This document shows, piece by piece, positions 44,966-55,199 of a stretch of 64,000 bases of DNA (positions within the stretch are counted from its first letter, which is position 1; the number at the start of each line of letters is the position of its first letter). Below the pieces are notes generated by a model. The model saw only the letters and a program-made list of their open reading frames with translations. It had not been told where the DNA came from and searched no databases. The position numbers and the translations under genes are program-made. This DNA is from Linanthus parryae (lineage: Eukaryota > Streptophyta > Magnoliopsida > Ericales > Polemoniaceae). The stretch is from NCBI GenBank assembly GCA_023055425.1, contig JALGPY010000004.1, positions 115,113,504-115,177,503 on the forward strand. The letters run 5' to 3'.

Positions 44966-46333
44966 ATGGCGGCGATCATGTGGAATGATCATCTCCCGAA
45001 AGATGTATGGTGGTTAGTCATCAGCAAACTTACCCTGCCCCATCACGTACCCTTCGGCGGCGTGTGCAGACTCTGGAGATCAATGGTTTCAGAATACAGA
45101 AACATCAACATCCCCATCCAAGTACCTGCCCTTGTTATCCCCCGATGCTCCAACACTGCCAACAGCCAAACACGCCAACTCCTAGCCTACCCGGTCGGCA
45201 AACATATCGAAAAGGATGACGGCAATTTGCCCCTTGTATGCATCCCCCATCGTCACCTGTGTCGCGGTTCATACCATGGTTGGCTTGTTTTGGTTACCGA
45301 CGCCATGGACATGTACTTGTATAACCCTCTCACCGGTGCTCGGATTGACCTGCCGCCAGCAAGTTCCCTCCCTAGCCCTGTCATGTCCAAGTGGGACATC
45401 CACAAGGCTTTTTTATCGGCAAGTCCCTCTTCTTCCTCCAAAACCTGCTTTGTATTGGTTTTCTATGGGAATAATGACGAGATTGCTTTTTGTAAAGTTG
45501 GGAACCTTTGTTGGAGATCAATAGATGGCCCTGGACCACAGGTATATGTTGATGCGGTATTCAACACCGACAAGTTTTATATAGTTGACATCGGTGGGAG
45601 GGTTTATGCTTCTGACCTCACAAACACCGATGATGAAGGCATACCCATCGAGGAGCTTGCTATACCTCCCCCGACAAATACTTCTTCTTTGGTGAAAAAG
45701 CGCTACCTTGTGGAGTTAGGAGGTGAATTCCTTCAGATTACCAGAGAAATTGTTTTATCCAGGAATGAACAAGTAGTGCCTAGTAAGGATGATGATGATG
45801 ATGATGATGATGAAGAAGAAGTCCGAGGCATAGTTGCGGAAGGAGAAGGTGGTAATGATGAAAAAGAAGTAGCAGGAGGAGACAATTATGAAGTTGAAGA
45901 AATGGAAGTTAGCGATGTGGAGGATACGCTCGAGGTTGATGATTATGAGAACGATATCCGTAGCGACACTGAGGAGGAGGATGGAATTGAGTTTGAATAC
46001 GACAACAGTTTCTGCAGTGAGCATTTCATTTACCAAACCACTATGTTCAGAGTGTTCAAGTTAGACACAAGTGGTTCCGAGGCCCAGTGGATTGAAGTTA
46101 AAGGCTTGAATGGGGGTGCAGTGTTTATCGGCATGAATCAATCTTTTGCGTTGCCAAGCTCAAAACTCATGGGGTATGAGGGAGACCGGATCCATTACAC
46201 CGATGATACTATTACTTCTCATGGTAACGATATGGGTGTGTTCCACTTAGAGGACTCTAGTTTTAGTCCTCTATACCTTTCCAATTCCCAGTCTGTGAAG
46301 CCACATCCTGTATGGATTACTCTAGTGCAGTGA
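44966..46333 (+). CDS. F-box/DUF295 protein with acidic linker, 455 aa, intact
   Basis: Start set at 44966 (MAAIMWNDHLPKDVWW); the frame is open 35 codons further upstream, but those codons are MITE sequence. F-box at about residues 8-42 (LPKDVWWLVISKLTL, PFGGVCRLWRSMV). Then the first DUF295 part (CRGSYHGWLVLVTDAMDMYL, NPLTGARIDLPPASSLP, YGNNDEIAFCKVGNLCWRSI), an acidic linker at about residues 270-350 rich in Asp/Glu, and the C-terminal part (FRVFKLDTSGSEAQWIEVKG, NGGAVFIGMNQSFALPSS, VKPHPVWITL). The F-box would recruit an SCF ligase; the substrate is unknown. The linker begins with a (GAT)n run of Asp and varies in length between paralogs. Single exon; the closest relative is the truncated copy at 5813. 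Confidence 0.92.
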   Translation: MAAIMWNDHLPKDVWWLVISKLTLPHHVPFGGVCRLWRSMVSEYRNINIPIQVPALVIPRCSNTANSQTRQLLAYPVGKHIEKDDGNLPLVCIPHRHLCRGSYHGWLVLVTDAMDMYLYNPLTGARIDLPPASSLPSPVMSKWDIHKAFLSASPSSSSKTCFVLVFYGNNDEIAFCKVGNLCWRSIDGPGPQVYVDAVFNTDKFYIVDIGGRVYASDLTNTDDEGIPIEELAIPPPTNTSSLVKKRYLVELGGEFLQITREIVLSRNEQVVPSKDDDDDDDDEEEVRGIVAEGEGGNDEKEVAGGDNYEVEEMEVSDVEDTLEVDDYENDIRSDTEEEDGIEFEYDNSFCSEHFIYQTTMFRVFKLDTSGSEAQWIEVKGLNGGAVFIGMNQSFALPSSKLMGYEGDRIHYTDDTITSHGNDMGVFHLEDSSFSPLYLSNSQSVKPHPVWITLVQ

Positions 46334-46410
46334 TCAATCATTACATCTGTTTCAAATTTTTCTTTCACAAATAATCTTGTGTATCTGATATCTCATAAGT
46401 TTTATCAAAT

Positions 46411-46719
46411 GTGTTTTTTGTTACCTCAGTTTCTAGTTTTAGTCCTCTACACCTGACCAATTCCGAATCTATATATGAAGCCAAATTCTATACAGTTGAC
46501 GTCTATGGAAGGGCTTATATGCTCACTAATCCTCACTGTTTTAGAGCCAATGAGCATGATTTCCCTTTCACCCCAAAGCATATCCCTTATGTGAATAATT
46601 GTTACATGGTGCAGTTATCCGGCCGAATTACAGAAATATCTATAAAGATGTTCTTATACCAGAAGCCTGTAAATTTATTCCTGGCTGCGTATTTCAACAA
46701 GTGTCCGTGCAAGATATAA
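46411..46719 (+). pseudogene. DUF295 fragment downstream of the 455-aa gene
   Basis: An open 102-codon stretch carrying PLHLTNSES (as in the C-terminus PLYLTNSESVKPHP), then FYTVDVYGRAYML and YVNNCYMVQLSGRITEIS, which match the middle of the domain (FYIVDIGGRVYASDL, KKRYLVELGGEFLQIT). C-terminal text precedes mid-domain text, so it is a rearranged relic. Its block A match is 6830-7085. Confidence 0.7.
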
Positions 46720-47035
46720 CATACATACTTCAAACTTAGTTATTCTCAAACAGCTACCCGTTTGAAACAAGTGGAGTATGATACCATCTTGCCATAGGAT
46801 TAGCTATTTTACTGTGTCTTACTTCTGGTTTTGTAGTTGTATGCTATATAAGTATACTTGTGGGGGAACAAATTAATTAGGTCTGCAAGAGGATTCTTAA
46901 ATCAAACAAATCATGGCAAGTAAAATTCCACTTTGGTTGAAAGTGGCTGGAGGGGTGGGGTGAAACTTTGAAAGTTACCTAATAGTAATTGATGATTTTG
47001 AAACTATTAAATACAAAAACAAAAGTAGCAAGGAT
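46720..47035. other. Non-coding in block B
   Basis: Aligns with 7085-7261 and then, past the copia insertion of block A, with 9424-9480. Nothing else seen. Confidence 0.5.
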
Positions 47036-47315
47036 TTGTTGACTCACCACATCTGGCTTTCTTCCTGTTGGAATAGAGAGGCGTGCTGCCTGGAGTTGGG
47101 GAAGGACTTAGATCATAAAACTATCGTTGTCATGTACCAGCACTTGGACATCTTGAAGGATTCACGAGGCAGTAAACTAACTCGACTATACAAAATTTGT
47201 CCTTGTAGAATATGCCATCTATGTCTCCCCATGGTTCCAGACAATCTATTAGTTTCCAGGACTTATCCCCACCTTGGCAGTAAGCTAACTCGCCCGGCCC
47301 ATAAAAGAGATGCAC
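47036..47315 (-). pseudogene. DUF295 fragment (block B)
   Basis: Minus strand: LFYGPGELAYCQGGDKSWKL, EPWGDIDGIFYKDKFCIVEL. This is the middle of a DUF295 domain, matching part of 10000-10671. The F-box half is deleted in this block. Confidence 0.75.
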
Positions 47316-47815
47316 ACCCTTCAGTTTCTCTTCTTTATTGATTTCGTCTGATGTACTTAGATGTGTTTATATATACTCAAATTAGGTCTCGCATAGACAA
47401 AGATTTAATTTTTTTTTGGGTAAGAATAGATTAGAACATCGCTAGAAAGCTCTCACAAGGACGCCAAATACATTGTTAGGAGATGAATTTGATTTCAGGA
47501 TATCCTCTGTTCATGCATGAACGATATTAATCTAAAGGATGCATAGTTGAAAATGACATTTTATTTATTGTGTTTTATGCGTCTAACCATTCAACTAATG
47601 TTGTTTCAAGATACTAACAGAGGAAGTGTCTAGGTATGGATACCTGTATCTATACACTAGCATCACCCTGATAATGATCTCAGATATCATAACGATACTA
47701 TAAAGGAAAAACAAGGAAATTAAGTACTACATTTGAGCAAACTGAAGAAATATCGAACACAAAAGTCGAACATTTATTAGAAAATACACGTTGAGGCAGA
47801 TTATGTCATATACAA
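47316..47815. other. 3' flank of the 396-aa DUF295 gene
   Basis: No gene. Conserved with 10720-11205. Block B has a small insertion (ctgtatctatacactagc) near 47645. Confidence 0.45.
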
Positions 47816-49006
47816 TCAAAGCATTGGGGTAATCCATACAGGGTGTGGCTTCACGGATTCAGAGTTGGTCAGGTACAGAGGACTATAACTGGAGTCCTTT
47901 AAACATAACACGCCCATATCGTAACCAGACCGTAGACTTAATTTCTGACCTTCTGTAGAATCATCGGTGTAATAGATCCGGTCTCCCTCGTAGCCCATCA
48001 GATTCGAACTTGGCAATGAAAAAGATTGATTTGTGCCGATAAACATCGCACCCCCATTCAAGTCCCTGACTTCAATCCACCGCCCCTCGGATGCACTTGT
48101 GTCCATCTTGAATACCCGGAACATACCAGTCTGGTAAATCAAATGCCGTACGTCACTGCAGAAACTATTGTTGTCGTAATCAAATTCATCGCTAGCTTCC
48201 GCTTCTTCATCTTGGTTATGTTGTTCTACTGCTTGAGTCGCTGCTTCTTCATGTTCTTCCTCATTATTTCTGGATATAACAATTTCTCTACAAATCTGAT
48301 ATACTTCGCCATCCAACTCCACAAAGTAGCGCTTCTGCAACTTAGATGTATTTATTGGGGGAGGTATATCAAGCTTGAGGGGTACGTCTTCTTCTTCAGT
48401 GTTCTTGAGGTCGGATGCATAAACCCTCCCGCAGATATCTAGTATAAAAAACTTGCCCATGTTAAATATCCCGTCAACGTAAACCCGAGGTCCAGGACCA
48501 TCTACTAATCTCCAACAAAGGTTCCCCACTTTACAGAAAGCAATCTCGTTATTCCCATAGAAAACCACGACGAAGCAGCATTCAGAGGTTTTGTACGAGG
48601 ACGGACTTGCGGATAAAACAACCCTGTGGATGTTCCACTTTGACATGTCGTTGTCTAGAGGGTTAGGGAGGGAACTAGCCGGCGGCAGGTCAATCCGAGC
48701 ACCGGTGAGAGGGTTATACAAGTAGATATCCATGGCTTCGGTGACCAGGGCAAGCCAACCTTGGTATGAACCGCGACAGAGGTGGCGGTGGGGGATGGGT
48801 AGAGGGGGCAGATCGTCTCGGTCATTATGGATGTTTTTGGCTAGTGGTTCAGGTAGGAGGAGTTGGCGGGTTTGGCCGGTTGTGTTAGAGGTTCCTGGTA
48901 TAACGAGTACCGGTGGAATGTTGGTGCTGCTATATTCGGTCACCACTGATCTCCGCAGTTTGGGTGCGCCGCCTCGGAATGGTGTGTGATGGGGCACGGC
49001 CGCCAT
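47816..49006 (-). CDS. DUF295 protein lacking most of its F-box, 396 aa
   Basis: Open frame from MAAVPHHTPFRGGAPKLRR to VWITPML. Compared with the 455-aa paralog (MAAIMWNDHLPKDVWW ... LPHHVPFGGVCRLWRSMV), about 28 residues between MAA and PHH are missing in frame, which removes the SKP1-contacting first helices of the F-box. The DUF295 part is complete: CRGSYQGWLALVTEAMDIYL, NPLTGARIDLPPASSLP, VVFYGNNEIAFCKVGNL, a shorter acidic linker (EEEHEEAATQAVEQHNQDEE) and FRVFKMDTSASEGRWIEV, GGAMFIGTNQSFSLPSS. Both A and B copies share this start, so the loss came before the duplication. It may not join an SCF complex; function unknown. Confidence 0.88.
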   Translation of the reverse strand: MAAVPHHTPFRGGAPKLRRSVVTEYSSTNIPPVLVIPGTSNTTGQTRQLLLPEPLAKNIHNDRDDLPPLPIPHRHLCRGSYQGWLALVTEAMDIYLYNPLTGARIDLPPASSLPNPLDNDMSKWNIHRVVLSASPSSYKTSECCFVVVFYGNNEIAFCKVGNLCWRLVDGPGPRVYVDGIFNMGKFFILDICGRVYASDLKNTEEEDVPLKLDIPPPINTSKLQKRYFVELDGEVYQICREIVISRNNEEEHEEAATQAVEQHNQDEEAEASDEFDYDNNSFCSDVRHLIYQTGMFRVFKMDTSASEGRWIEVRDLNGGAMFIGTNQSFSLPSSNLMGYEGDRIYYTDDSTEGQKLSLRSGYDMGVLCLKDSSYSPLYLTNSESVKPHPVWITPML

Positions 49007-49116
49007 AGAGAAAAGAAAGAGAAGGCGGAGGAAAAGAGACTCTCTGTTTGTGTGTATGAGACTCTTCTGGTGTACGGAATGATGCTTCTACTACTACTTG
49101 CTAGCAGCAACATCCA

Positions 49117-49130
49117 CTGTATATATACAG
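49117..49130 (-). promoter_or_regulatory. Candidate TATA box of the 396-aa DUF295 gene
   Basis: ctgtatatatacag, about 111-124 bp before the ATG at 49006. Conserved with the block A copy. Confidence 0.4.
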
Positions 49131-49429
49131 AGGATCTCCAACAAGTTATTATGGAAACTAAATCACAACAGGTTTGGGATATAAGCTTCACCGACCTTGT
49201 TTTACCATCATCATGTAATGGACGCTAATAGAAATTTCCATATTGATTTTGGTAATCATCATCATGTCCTTTTTTTTAAGCTAATTCGGAAAAGACCATC
49301 ATGTCATTGTCCTTCACCGACCTTGTTTTATAAGTTAATTTTTTTAAACCACCTGTAAGTTAAGTTTGAAAGTTTTCATTTTAGTCTCCAAAAATCAACT
49401 CAATATCATATTAATTATACCCCCTCGAA

Positions 49430-49587
49430 AAAAAAAAACTTGTACCAAAAAGAAAATACTTCTTGAAGAAAATTCATATAATAAGTTAGTGGGTTTCTGC
49501 GTAGACGGGACATTGAGAACAGTATTCCGTTTCTTCCTTTGTGGGCCAGCCTCCGCGACATTCTTGTCCTTCTTCTTCCTCTGCTGG
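49430..49587 (-). pseudogene. DUF1985 gene 3' fragment cut by the gypsy insertion
   Basis: Lys-rich tail text (QQRKKKDKNVAEAGPQRKK) as in the block A DUF1985 gene. Homology with 12890-13025 ends exactly at 49587, where the gypsy LTR begins (ctgctgg then TGTAGATAG). Confidence 0.85.
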
Positions 49588-50211
49588 TGTAGATAGTGCT
49601 TTCTGGACAGGCAGATCTTAGCCACGTGGCAACCATCCAGCACACCATACTGTGCTCCACACACACAGGATCACCATCTGCGCTGATCCACGTGGGGGCT
49701 GCGAGACAGGGCCCTCGCATACCACCACACGGTTGTTGTAGGGACTTAGTGGTTTGGAGGCTAGAGTAAGTCCTGTCGCGCGCGAGCGACAACCAAGCCC
49801 GCGCGCGACCCCTAGTAACTGCTTTTGAGAGATTTGTGGCACGAGCTCCATAAACCCGGTCAACCCGGTCAACCTCGTAACGGTTCCGGTATACGCGGAT
49901 AACGTGCTGTAACGGTCCCTATATACGCGGACGAACGTGCCGTTGTGGTTAAGCTAATTAAGCCGCCATTGATGGGCGCATTAACCACACTACAACGGTC
50001 ACATTCTCTGTTATATATAGATTGTTAACCCTTCCATACAGGGAAAGAACACACCTGAACTACGCGGAAGCTCTGCCAAAATCTTGTCTCTCTCTCATAC
50101 AGTGCTATTGCCTTACTCTCCCCCTACACACAACCCCACACTTCCTGTGTCTTTTCTATCCCCTACTCTTGGTGTATATTGAGTTCTCTCTGCAGGATTC
50201 TCTCGTACACA
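49588..50211 (+). repeat. 5' LTR of gypsy copy 2 (624 bp)
   Basis: TGTAGATAGTGC ... CGTACACA, TG...CA ends, aligned end to end with 2904-3530. TATA-like gttatatatag at 50010-50020. Confidence 0.92.
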
Positions 50212-50212
50212 T

Positions 50213-50231
50213 TTGGTGAACCCGACGTGAA
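50213..50231 (+). other. Primer-binding site of gypsy copy 2
   Basis: TGGTGAACCCGACGTGAAC two or three bases after the LTR; identical to copy 1. Confidence 0.82.
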
Positions 50232-50250
50232 CTTACCACTGCAAGCAACC

Positions 50251-51840
50251 ATGTCTCACGAAGATGATGTCAGTAACAGATCGCCCTCCACGGAGACCAT
50301 CTCAGGAGAGGAGACCCGCCGCACTCCTACAGCCGCCGGTGAAACTCCGACGCTAGAGGCTCTAGATGCTACCATCCAGAATCAGGCGAAGGCTCTCAAA
50401 GCTCAGTCTGCGCAACTGGAACGGATAATGGCTATCATGGGGACTCTTGCCCCAAACCCCGCATCAGCCACTGTCATCTCTCAGGGAGGAGGAGCTTCCA
50501 CCACTCAAGGATTGGGAGTATCAACCACACCCCCTAACCCTAACCTTCAAACTCCACCGACAACGTCACAGTTACCCTCAGTTCAGGGGCAAACAGCTCA
50601 AATATTGCCCCTTGCCACTCACACTCCTCACCCTCCAACTCTGGTACCCAATCCGACCTCACAATACCCCTTGCCTCCTCCATCGGCAACTTGGGGTAAC
50701 GTGAATTCACAATATGTTCCTAGCCCTTCCGCGGCATATGTATCGCCTCCGCCTGCAACAACTCCTCCTCCTGCTGCTGGGGGAAGTGCACCAGAGTGTA
50801 TGACGTCGCTGTAGCGGCGCATAGAAACCATCCTGGCTAATCAACCGTTTGCGGACACCATCATCCCGAAGCTTGACAACAATCCACCTATCCCACGCGA
50901 GATCTACCTCATGCCTAATCCTGCTGGGTACAAGGCTCCTAAATGGGACAATTTTGAAGATGTCAATGGAAACGCCCACGAGCATGTCATGCGTTTCATC
51001 GATGTGATGGGGCCATATGGGGCTGATCCCAAGCTGCTGATGCGTGAGTTCCCGAAGTCCCTTGGGAACGTGGCCTACAAGTGGTACAGGACGCTGGAAG
51101 CCGGATCTGTGAAGACCTGGGACGACATGGTTCAGAAGTTTTACACTAAATTCTTCCAGATGGAAGAAAAGGTGACAATGATTCATCTCTCGCGGATGTA
51201 CCAGAAGCGCGAGGAGGATGGAGTCACATTCATCAAGAAGTTCAGGGCCAAGTCCTTGGAATGCAGAGACGTGATGCTTGAGGGCAGACTCGTGGAGATA
51301 TGTCTGCAGTGCATGCGAGACGAGTACAAAGGTATGCTTATCAACCTGCAAACTCCTACATTTTCGAAGCTGATCGAATGCACAAAGAATATAGAGCCTA
51401 TAGTAGAGAGGTAGAAAAAGAAGCACGCCCCTGAGAGATCCCCGAGCGGGACCACTTTTAAAATTGGGAGGTTCAGCTACAAGAGAGGACGTGAGGCTGA
51501 AGTGAATACGGTCTCGCCCCAAAAGCAGCCAAAGGTCACAAACTTCGATGCGCCACCTCTGCCATGTTCGGTAGAGGAAGCAAGTGACTTGTGCAGACAA
51601 TGGCGTAAAGATGGTATCTTGCCGCCGCTCGAAAGGATACCCTCCAAGGAAATGGTGAGGGACCCAAAGTGGTACGAATGTCACGGAAAGGTCATGCACC
51701 CCACGGCTGACTGTAAGAAGCTCAGAATCATGGTGAGCCGAAAGATGAAAAATGGCGAGCTGATTGTCAGCGACCAGAGGCAGGATGTGCGAAACAATCC
51801 ACTGCCTGCCCATGCGGAGCAAGAGCCGAAGGGCAAATAG
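50251..51840 (+). pseudogene. Gypsy copy 2 gag
   Basis: Starts MSHEDDVSNRSPS. Pro/Thr-rich N-terminal region, TAG at 50812-50814 where copy 1 has CAG (Gln), capsid core (KWDNFEDVNGNAHEHVMRF, KWYRTLEAGSVKTWDDMV), TAG at 51412, then the knuckle CHGKVMHPTADC and a TAG at 51838. Same product as in copy 1. Confidence 0.88.
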
Positions 51841-52798
51841 GTTGCCATGATCACGATAATGGACCTCGAAGAGATTGCGGAAGATGGTCTACCCATCATT
51901 GCCGGAGTCTACAATGAGGAGGATTACAGCATAGACACGGAGGATGAGCGTGCCGATCGGATGAAAGGGTCGCACGGGTTCAGCAGGTTCTTCGACGAAA
52001 TGAACTTTTCGGAAAAATGCCGAAAAGAGATGACAAAAGCAATCCTAAGGATAGCGGAAGACTACGAAGAGGATATTGTGATTTCCAATGGGAAGGTTGT
52101 CAGAGCATCTCGCTCCATGGAAAAGGTCATAACCTTCTCCGCAAGCGACAAGAAGACATATGCGAGCCACCAGAAGCCCTTGTATGTGACAGCAGTAATC
52201 AATGGTGTCGAATTCAAACAAGCATTTGTCGACGGCGGAGCAACAGTTAATGTGGTCCCACTTCACACTTTAAAGCTGGCTGGAATCCCGGAGCAGAAGA
52301 TTGTCAGGCGCCTATCCCCGCTGATGGGATGCGGAAGCGACTCAAGGATGACGATAGGATGGATCCGTTTGGGCGTCCAGATCGGAAAAATCAAATGCTC
52401 AGCCAAATTATATGTCATCAATGCGAACTCTACATATCATATGATCATCGGTCGGGCCTGGATTCATCGCTTCGATGCAATCCCCTCGACGGCTCATCAA
52501 GTGATGAAAGCTATCTGGAACGATATAGTGGTGGAGATACCAGCTTCGGGAAACCCTTTCAATCTGGATGAAGCGCACCTCTCCGAGGCAGTATGGTTCA
52601 CCGAAATGGCAGATGAGCAAACGCCGAGATCGTTCAACCCCACTCCCTTGCCTCGATGGGAGGACATCAAAGATCAGTCACCCACAGGAGTGATGGTGAC
52701 AAGGGAGGAGCCCAAAGAAAAGTCTTCTGCGCAAGAAGAGACACGGCGAATTGCTTCAGCGAAAGAACGTGTACACCCTGAAAAGGATAGCGAAACAT
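51841..52798 (+). pseudogene. Gypsy copy 2 aspartic protease region
   Basis: Acidic lead, then AFVDGGATVNVVPLHTLKLA with the D-G-G active-site segment and MIIGRAWIHRF. Ends at TGA 52798, after which the linker continues in another frame. Confidence 0.85.
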
Positions 52799-52873
52799 GA
52801 TCCTTAGGGCAAGGAGATAGAGAGCTTCTACGCCAACGGGAAGAAATGTTACCGCATATGAAGGTGCGCGGGG

Positions 52874-54480
52874 GTGTCCCCACGTGAGCATGGGGGTATC
52901 CCTGAGAAAATTAATAAAATTGAGCAGGTTATGGAATCGGACAAACCAATACCAGACGCTCCAGAGGAAAAGCTAAAAGAAGCACCCGAATACATGGAGG
53001 ACAAGCCCAAACCGCAAAAGCAGGAGCTGAAGGAGGTATTCCTGAGCCCAAACGAAGGAAAGAAAAGGTCGGTCTTTCTGAGTGCGGACCTCACAAGCGA
53101 GGAGGAGGAAAGATTGCTACAACTTCTGACTGAATACAAAGACGTGTTCGCATGGGAGTACGATGAGATGCTTGGCCTGGACGCGAGCATCACTATGCAC
53201 AGGTTAGATGTGATCCCAGGATCTAAACTGGTAAAGCACAAGGAGCTTTAGGCCGGAGATCAACGTGAAGATCAAGCAAGAAATCGTCAAACTGCTGACT
53301 GCTAAATTCATTGAGCCGAATCACCATCCTACATGGTTGGCCAACATTGTGCCAGTGGTGAAGAAGAATGGGCAGCTTCGCATTTGTGTGGACTTCCGGG
53401 ACCTTAATCGTTTCTGTCCCAAAGAAGACTTTCCACTTCCCAACATTGATCTACTCATAGATTCAACCGCGGGTCATCGCATTTTCAGCTTCATGGACGG
53501 CTTTAGCGGGTACAACCAGATCAAGATGGACCCTGAGGATGCACGAAAAACTGCGTTCATCACGCCAGTGGGAGTCTTCAATTACACGGTTATGCCCTTC
53601 GGACTCAAGAATGCAGGTGCGACTTACTAGCGAGCTATGATGGCCCTGTTCCATGAAATGATGCACAAAGAAGTAGAATTCTATGTTGATGACTTGGTTG
53701 TCAAGTCCAAGGAAGAAAGCGACCACTTGGAGGATCTGCGAAAAGTCTTCGAAAGATGTAGACGTTTCCAGCTAAAGATGAACCCAATGAAATGCGCATT
53801 TGGAGTAACCTCGGGGAAATTCTTGGGATGTGTAATACATCGCCAAGGTATTGAGTCTGATCCCGCAAAAGTATCAGCCATCACCAGCATGACGGCGCCG
53901 CATAACCAAAGTGCTCTGAAGACATTCCTGGGGAAGTTATCTTACCTGCGAAGGTTCATCCCTGCGATCGCAGAAATCACCTTTTGTTTCAGTGATCTTC
54001 TCAAGAAGGATGCTGTGTACGATTGGACCGCAGAGCACGAAACCGCATTCGGAAAGCTAAAGGAATTGCTGACATCGTCGAGGGTCATGATCGCACCGCA
54101 GCTCGGATCGCCACTTTTGCTATACCTTACATCGACAAAGAGGTCTATAGGAGCTCTCTTGGCTCAGGAACATGAAGGGCAAGAAAGGCCAATCTACTAC
54201 ATTTCCCGCATAGTGCAGCCAACAGAATCAAGGTACACGGACATCGAACGTCATTGCCTTGCCCTATTCTTCGTAATAGAAAAGTTAAAACACTATTTTG
54301 CCTCGCATAAAGTGATCGTGATTACAAAGAGTGACCCCATACGGTATCTCTTGACTCACACTTCTCCTGGTGGAAGACTAGCAAAATGGTATATGACCAT
54401 CTCTCAGTACGACATCACATGCGTTCGGCCGCGGGCAATCAAGTCGCAGGCCGTGGCCGATCTGCTAGCACAATTCCCTG
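52874..54480 (+). pseudogene. Gypsy copy 2 reverse transcriptase and RNase H
   Basis: Linker frame to 53251, frameshift, then RT: TWLANIVPVVKKNGQLRICV, DFRDLNRFCPKEDFPLPNID, FMDGFSGYNQIKM and MPFGLKNAGATY. TAG at 53628 where the family has Gln, then the catalytic EFYVDDLVVKS, and a connection segment with LGKLSYLRRFIPAIAE. The classical RNase H follows (LLLYLTSTKRSIGALLAQE, YTDIERHCLALFFVIEKLKHY). Confidence 0.9.
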
Positions 54481-54529
54481 ATAATAGTCATGAGCCCGTG
54501 ATTGAGGAAGAACTGGAGGGGCCTGAAAT

Positions 54530-54884
54530 CTATGCAGTTGAGTTACTTTACTGGACGCTCCATTTCGACGGGTCGTCGACAAGGAAGGGTGGAGGAATTG
54601 GCATAGTCCTGACCAAACCCGATGGAGATGTCATACAGATGTCTACAAAACTCGACTTCGCAGTCACCAACAACGAGGCAGAGTATGAAGCTCTTATCGC
54701 AGGTCTTCGCGCAGCAAGGGCACTAGAAGTAAGCAACTTGACGGTTATGGGGGACTCGAAGCTAATCGTCAAACAAGCCTCGGGCGAGTACGGTTTGAAG
54801 GAGATAAACCTATTGCCCTACCGGACTTTGGTACAGAAGCTGGTGCAACAATTCTGCGATGTCAGGTACGAGCACAAACCCTGA
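54530..54884 (+). pseudogene. Second (archaeal-type) RNase H of the Tat element
   Basis: WTLHFDGSSTRKGGGIGIVL, NNEAEYEALIAGLRAARAL and VMGDSKLIVKQASGEY carry the D, E, D residues of an RNase H1 fold, placed between the pol RNase H and integrase. This extra domain marks the Tat branch. The frame stops with TGA at 54882, just before the expected HADALA motif (54897-54914). Confidence 0.88.
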
Positions 54885-55199
54885 GCAGACAATAGGCATG
54901 CTGATGCTTTGGCCACCCTGGGATCCAAAGTTAGTGCGGATAAGTGTCCCGCGAGAATCTTGATCGAAGTGCGAACGTCCTCGGCGTTGACGGAGGACGC
55001 GTGTGAGGACGAATGCATGGATGATGTAGACTGGAGAAAGGAAATATTGCGTGCTATCGCAGAAGGAACGAGCAACGAAAACTGGGCGTCCACCAAGGGG
55101 TATTGAATACATGACAACACCCTCTACTACAAAGGTCCTGGCGGAATACTCATGCGATGCGTCTCGCAGCAGGAGGGATAAGCGCTGTTAGAAAAGATT

